Shown: positions 13,589 to 16,562 of the stretch, piece by piece
How the letters are laid out: each line of letters begins with the position of its first letter
How positions within the stretch are numbered: position 1 is the stretch's first letter
NCBI GenBank assembly: GCA_964364855.1
Contig: CAYINU010000041.1
Location: 1 to 16,562, forward strand
From: CAYINU01 sp964364855
GTDB lineage: Bacteria > Margulisbacteria > Marinamargulisbacteria > CAYINU01
DNA length: 16,562 bases
Reading direction: 5' to 3'
Made by a program: the position numbers and the translations under genes
Notes under the pieces: generated by a model
What the model was told of the DNA's origin: nothing
What the model saw: only the letters and a program-made list of their open reading frames with translations
The model's database searches: none

Positions 13589-14398
13589 ATGGTTAGACGA
13601 TTGCTGATCGGTATTGCGTTGTTGTTTATGGCCCTGATGGTCGTCTTACCGTTGTCATTGGTCTTTGTAGAGGCCTTTTCCGGCGGTTGGAACACCTACT
13701 TTGGGGCACTGATTCATGCAGATACCTTGTCTGCTCTGCGGTTGAGTTTGTTAGCCGTGGGTTGTGCCGTTACGCTTAACACCGTCTTTGGGATGGCTGC
13801 TGCGTGGTACCTTACCCGCTATCCGATCCGTGGCAAGACGCTTTTGATCGCTTTGATCGAATTGCCCATTTCGATTTCACCCGTCATTTCGGGGATGTTG
13901 TTCGTGCTGTTGTTCGGATCCCGTTCCCTGGTTGGCCAGTGGTTTATCGAACATGGGATAAACATCATTTTTGCCCCCCCAGGCATTGTCCTGGCCACAG
14001 CCTTTGTGACACTGCCATTTGTAGCGCGCGAACTCATCTCGCTGATGCAAGTTCAAGGCACCGAGGAAGAAGAAGCCGCATATTTGTTGGGCGCATCGGG
14101 TTGGCAGATTTTTCGTCGCATTACCTTGCCTAATATTCTACCTGCACTCTTTTATGGCGGCATTTTAACCGCCGCCAGGGCCCTGGGGGAATTCGGCGCA
14201 GTATCTGTGGTGTCCGGTCATATCCGCGGACTAACCAATACCCTCCCGTTACAGATCGAAGAATTGTATAACGACTACCAATTTGCTCAGGCCTTTGCCG
14301 TCGCCTCCATTTTGATGGGGATTTCGGTATTGTCTTTGGCTCTACGCTATGTGTTGGAAAAGCGATATCAGTTGTCATCTGGCAAGGAGTTCAAATGA
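13589..14398 (+). CDS. cysW: Sulfate/thiosulfate ABC transporter permease CysW
   Basis: The second membrane subunit of the sulfate importer has 269 residues and six predicted helices, starting with LLIGIALLFMALMVVLPLSLVFVEAF. The EAA loop EEAAYLLGASGWQIFRRITLP (about 161-181) contacts CysA, and LGEFGAVSVVSGHIRG plus LPLQIEELYNDY are CysW-like. TTGGGGA lies 7 bases before the ATG as a modest ribosome-binding site. The stop TGA overlaps the cysA ATG (ATGA), so the two are translationally coupled. Together with cysT it forms the heterodimeric channel. Confidence 0.93.
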   Translation: MVRRLLIGIALLFMALMVVLPLSLVFVEAFSGGWNTYFGALIHADTLSALRLSLLAVGCAVTLNTVFGMAAAWYLTRYPIRGKTLLIALIELPISISPVISGMLFVLLFGSRSLVGQWFIEHGINIIFAPPGIVLATAFVTLPFVARELISLMQVQGTEEEEAAYLLGASGWQIFRRITLPNILPALFYGGILTAARALGEFGAVSVVSGHIRGLTNTLPLQIEELYNDYQFAQAFAVASILMGISVLSLALRYVLEKRYQLSSGKEFK

Positions 14399-15450
14399 AA
14401 ATCCAGCTGCAAAACGTGACCAAGCGATTCGGCGATTTTGATGCGCTGGATCATCTCAATCTGACCATCAACGAAGGTGAGTTCGTTGCCTTATTGGGAC
14501 CATCGGGCTCCGGTAAAACCACATTGTTGAGAACGTTGGCCGGGTTGGATTCTCCGGATTCGGGTACCCTGCTCTTTTCCGATCAGAATGTGGCCGATAT
14601 GTCGGCCCAAGACCGTCAAATTGGATTCATTTTCCAACACTATGCCCTCTTTCGGCATCTGACGGTATTTGACAACGTCGCATTCGGATTGGAAGTCCTG
14701 CCCAAGTCCACACGTCCCTCCAAAGCCGAAATTGCCGAAAAAGTGCATGCCCTGCTTAAATTGGTCCAGTTGGACTGGCTGGCTGATCGATTCCCCGCTC
14801 AGCTTTCCGGTGGTCAAAAACAGCGGATTGCCCTGGCAAGGGCCTTGGCCATCGAACCCAAGGTGCTGCTGCTGGATGAACCGTTTGGGGCTTTAGACAC
14901 ACATATCCGCAAGGAGCTGCGCACGTGGCTACGCAATCTGCACAATCGCCTCCACATGACTTCTGTTTTCGTTACGCACGATGTGGATGAAGCTCTGGAA
15001 GTAGCAGATAAAATCGTGGTGATGAACCATGGCAAAATCATCCAGATCGGAACACCTGAGGAAATCTATCGCAAACCGGCCAATGCTTTTGTGTACCAAT
15101 TCATCGGCGATGTGAATTTGTTCCATGGTCGCATGGAGGGCAACGCGCTGACTCTAATGGATCCCTCCCAGCCTGCCGCTGAAAGTCAGACCATCGAGGC
15201 CTTTGTCCGTGCCGACGCCATGCGCATTAGCCTGACGGCTCCCACAAACGAGACGTTTGTCCAAGCGGTTGTGGACACCGTCAAGCACTTGGGACATTCT
15301 GTCAAAATCCAAGCCAAAAGCCATACCGGTCAGCAGTTTGATATCCGCCTGGGCAACGAAGATCCCATCGCCACGACGCTGCAACCGGGTCAGTCTGTCT
15401 ATGTTATTTTAGACACGCAACGCATGTATTTTCAGGATTATCAGATTTAG
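14395..15450 (+). CDS. cysA: Sulfate/thiosulfate ABC transporter ATP-binding protein CysA
   Basis: CysA hydrolyses ATP on the cytoplasmic face to power sulfate import. In its 351 residues Walker A is GPSGSGKT (35-42), the Q-loop glutamine is Q81 in FIFQHYALFRHLTVFDNVAFGL-like context, the ABC signature is LSGGQ (137-141), Walker B is VLLLDE (157-162), the D-loop is FGALD and the switch histidine is H195 in VFVTHD. A C-terminal TOBE-like part from about residue 230 (FIGDVNLFHG, VKHLGHSVKIQAK) is typical of CysA/MalK-type ATPases and often has a regulatory role. The start overlaps the cysW stop by 4 bases, and Shine-Dalgarno AAGGAG lies 6 bases upstream. It is the last gene of the operon; no clear terminator was found before mazE. 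Confidence 0.95.
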   Translation: MKIQLQNVTKRFGDFDALDHLNLTINEGEFVALLGPSGSGKTTLLRTLAGLDSPDSGTLLFSDQNVADMSAQDRQIGFIFQHYALFRHLTVFDNVAFGLEVLPKSTRPSKAEIAEKVHALLKLVQLDWLADRFPAQLSGGQKQRIALARALAIEPKVLLLDEPFGALDTHIRKELRTWLRNLHNRLHMTSVFVTHDVDEALEVADKIVVMNHGKIIQIGTPEEIYRKPANAFVYQFIGDVNLFHGRMEGNALTLMDPSQPAAESQTIEAFVRADAMRISLTAPTNETFVQAVVDTVKHLGHSVKIQAKSHTGQQFDIRLGNEDPIATTLQPGQSVYVILDTQRMYFQDYQI

Positions 15451-15467
15451 TTTCTCTGGACACCAGC

Positions 15468-15500
15468 CCCCTCAGGTATAAACTTCGTATATACAAGGGG
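15468..15500. promoter_or_regulatory. Dyad-symmetric site before mazE, probable autoregulatory operator
   Basis: Two nested inverted pairs share almost one centre: CCCCT (15468-15472) with AGGGG (15496-15500), and GTATA (15476-15480) with TATAC (15490-15494). The right arm contains AAGGGG, which also serves as the mazE ribosome-binding site 5 bases before its ATG. MazE-family antitoxins commonly bind palindromes in their own promoters, so this is a likely operator. Confidence 0.45.
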
Positions 15501-15505
15501 TCCGT

Positions 15506-15757
15506 ATGGTTTTAGATGTCAAATTCGTTAAAATCGGAAACAGCATTTCTGTTCGCATTCCCAAAGTCGCATTGGAATTCCTTCATATCGCAAATGGTAC
15601 GCAAGCTGATCTCATCATCGATGATCAACAACTGGTGCTGCGTCCAAAATCTGCTCGGCGTCGACTAACCGAGTTATTGAACGCGATTCACCCCGACAAC
15701 CTCCATGCAGAAACCGATACCGGGCCAGAGACCGGAAATGAAAAATGGGCAAATTAA
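15506..15757 (+). CDS. mazE: MazE/AbrB-fold antitoxin (intact)
   Basis: This 83-residue protein has a SpoVT/AbrB swapped-hairpin DNA-binding domain: VKFVKIGNSISVRIPKVALEFL, then GTQADLIIDDQQLVLRPK. The polar C-terminal tail (SARRRLTELLNAI, then an acidic stretch ending NEKWAN) is the toxin-binding part of MazE antitoxins. Antitoxin both neutralises MazF, an mRNA-cutting RNase, and represses the operon. ATG 15506 has AAGGGG 5 bases upstream, inside a dyad-symmetric element. The mazF start codon at 15745 lies inside the mazE end, the standard coupled arrangement. Since mazF is frameshifted, mazE appears to be an orphan repressor or antitoxin here. Confidence 0.88.
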   Translation: MVLDVKFVKIGNSISVRIPKVALEFLHIANGTQADLIIDDQQLVLRPKSARRRLTELLNAIHPDNLHAETDTGPETGNEKWAN

Positions 15758-16091
15758 AGACGCCCTACATTCCTGATCAGGGAGATCTTATTTGGCTGGA
15801 CTTGATCCACAGGCCGGAAGAGAACAAAACAAGAGACGCCCAGCTTTGGTTCTAACACCCAAGCTTTATAATCAAAAAACCAATTTGGCCATTGTCTGCC
15901 CTCTAACCTCTAAAAAACTCAAGGGATATCCATTCGAAGTGTCACTTACCAAACAACCCCCTTCTGTCGTTTTGGCCGACCATGTAAAAAGCTTAGATTG
16001 GAAGGCATGTAACGCGAATTTTATTTCCAAAACAAGCCCATCGGTACTGAGGCAGCTTACTGATAAGCTGTCCATGTTGCTAAAATTATAG
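15745..16091 (+). pseudogene. mazF: MazF endoribonuclease toxin, frameshifted
   Basis: Two frames together spell a full MazF. From ATG 15745 the first reads MGKLKTPYIPDQGDLIWLD, the conserved N-terminal strand. Near 15801-15804 the match jumps to another frame, DPQAGREQNKRRPALVLTPK, continuing through VCPLTSKKLKGYPFEVSL and VLADHVKSLDW to the stop at 16089-16091. One base is missing within GACTTGATCC (family proteins read a D-F/L-D-P run, so GACTTNGATCC is expected). The first frame otherwise ends at TAA 15853, giving a 36-residue peptide. A TTG at 15792 with GGGAG 7 bases upstream could restart a 99-residue form, but it would lack the first strand, so activity is doubtful. Lesion or sequencing error cannot be told from one read; everything else is well preserved, so the event is recent. 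Confidence 0.85.
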
Positions 16092-16105
16092 GAGCCTGAG
16101 TCAGG

Positions 16106-16218
16106 ATGTGGGATTTTATACGTCGCACAAAAGGGAAGCCACGATTGCAGGTAAGCCTGGAGATGATATTGCGCCTGGGACGCTAAATAGTATACCGAAG
16201 CAAGCGCAATTAAGGTGA
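16106..16218 (+). pseudogene. hicA: hicA toxin remnant (internally deleted)
   Basis: Pieces of HicA, a small double-stranded RNA-binding-fold mRNA interferase, are visible. WDFIRRTKG (16109-16135) matches the segment before its catalytic histidine. In the next frame ATIAGKPGDDIAPGTLNSI, then PKQAQLR and a TGA at 16216-16218 match its C-terminal part. The N-terminal dozen residues are absent, and the SH-containing catalytic loop between the two segments is deleted with a frame change. The hicB-like ATG follows after 4 bases, as in intact hicAB operons. No functional product is possible. Confidence 0.7.
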
Positions 16219-16222
16219 GTTT

Positions 16223-16357
16223 ATGAAAAAATTCTTGGTTGTTTTTGAAAGAACAGAAACAGGATACCTCTCTAGCCCCCGTAGCAAGCCCCAATTCACC
16301 CCTTATCAAAAAAAACACGCTGCTTTTATGGATAATATCTACCCTTGCCTAAAATAA
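16223..16357 (+). pseudogene. hicB: hicB antitoxin remnant, N-terminal piece
   Basis: ATG 16223, with AAGGTGAG just upstream, encodes MKKFLVVFERTETGY, the characteristic first strand and turn of HicB antitoxins. After that the HicB pattern (expected SAYSPDLPGC) is lost, and an unrelated run of about 29 residues follows to the TAA at 16355-16357. The normal product of about 70-140 residues is therefore cut short. The 44-codon ORF is complete and still has a good ribosome-binding site, so a short peptide could be made, but it lacks the DNA-binding part. Confidence 0.65.
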
Positions 16358-16411
16358 TATATAACGTTATGATTTTCAGATATAAAATCTATATTCCACC
16401 AGACGTCACAC

Positions 16412-16562
16412 ATGATCAACCTAACACCAAAAAAGAAATCCACGTCAGCTAATAAGGTCGCCTTATTTAATGGCCAGAAAATTAGGAAAGTCTGGCATAA
16501 AAATGAATGGTGGTTTTCTGTAATAGATGTCATTGCTGTCCTTACCAACAGTAAGTCTCCCA
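16412..16562 (+). CDS. Bro-N domain protein (phage antirepressor / DinD-like), 5' part
   Basis: The frame from ATG 16412 remains open to the window edge (50 codons seen). After a lysine-rich leader it encodes NKVALFNGQKIRKVWHKNEW, then WFSVIDVIAVLTNSKSP, matching the start of Bro-N domains (IRxxxHNxEWWFSVxDVxxxLTxSxxP). This domain occurs in phage antirepressors, DinD-like proteins and many mobile-element genes. DNA binding is expected; the C-terminal domain that would specify the role lies outside the window. No clear Shine-Dalgarno sequence precedes the ATG, though the frame is open upstream to 16373, so a non-ATG start is possible. It follows the hicAB relic after 54 bases. Confidence 0.75.
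   Translation, partial: MINLTPKKKSTSANKVALFNGQKIRKVWHKNEWWFSVIDVIAVLTNSKSP

Noticed and set aside
15477..15494. Resemblance to a loxP arm (ATAAACTTCGTATA versus ATAACTTCGTATA)
   Set aside because: One base is inserted, there is no 8-bp spacer with an inverted second arm, and no recombinase gene is near. Chance similarity in an AT-rich operator is more likely.
15872..16318. Minus-strand 148-residue ORF across mazF and hicAB relics
   Set aside because: It shows no family motif and opposes two frames with clear MazF and HicA similarity.

Overview
This 16.6 kb window is chromosomal DNA from a Gram-negative bacterium, most likely a proteobacterium and perhaps a gammaproteobacterium. Evidence for the Gram-negative envelope is an OprO/OprP-type outer-membrane porin, a periplasmic sulfate-binding protein and a lipoprotein. 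Base composition looks mid-range. The left and right ends have an accessory character and the middle is ordinary housekeeping and transport sequence. No stretch longer than about 300 bases lacks a gene.

Left region (1-3300). The window opens inside the 3' end of an M23 peptidoglycan endopeptidase gene. A bactofilin gene, a common neighbour of such peptidases, follows at 1384 and overlaps rsmI (16S rRNA methyltransferase). Between peptidase and bactofilin, on the opposite strand, lies an AAA/DUF4143 ATPase gene. It is bracketed by an imperfect 22-bp direct repeat, and the right copy re-creates the last codons of the peptidase gene, so the ATPase gene looks inserted. Next, on the minus strand, are an intact CopG-type antitoxin, a 5'-truncated BrnT/COG2929-like toxin remnant, and a compact unit encoding a 22-residue lysine-rich peptide with promoter, strong Shine-Dalgarno sequence and terminator.

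Middle region (3300-10500). A minus-strand NTF2-like lipoprotein gene and a plus-strand KimA-like APC permease gene diverge from a spacer that can form alternative hairpins. An amino-acid permease and an AI-2E-family membrane protein follow on the plus strand. They converge, with overlapping stop codons, on a secreted S9 prolyl-oligopeptidase-type peptidase.

Sulfate operon (10540-15450). A sigma70-like promoter precedes an OprO/OprP-family porin, Sbp, CysT, CysW and CysA. The genes are nearly contiguous or overlapping, giving a complete uptake route from outer-membrane pore through periplasmic binding protein to ABC importer.

Right end (15450-16562). This is an accessory patch: an intact mazE, a mazF carrying a single-base frameshift, a decayed hicAB pair, and the start of a Bro-N domain gene cut by the window edge. 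In all three toxin-antitoxin loci the toxin is broken, while two of the three antitoxins remain intact. That pattern, the inserted ATPase gene and the lysine-rich microprotein are the most unusual content.
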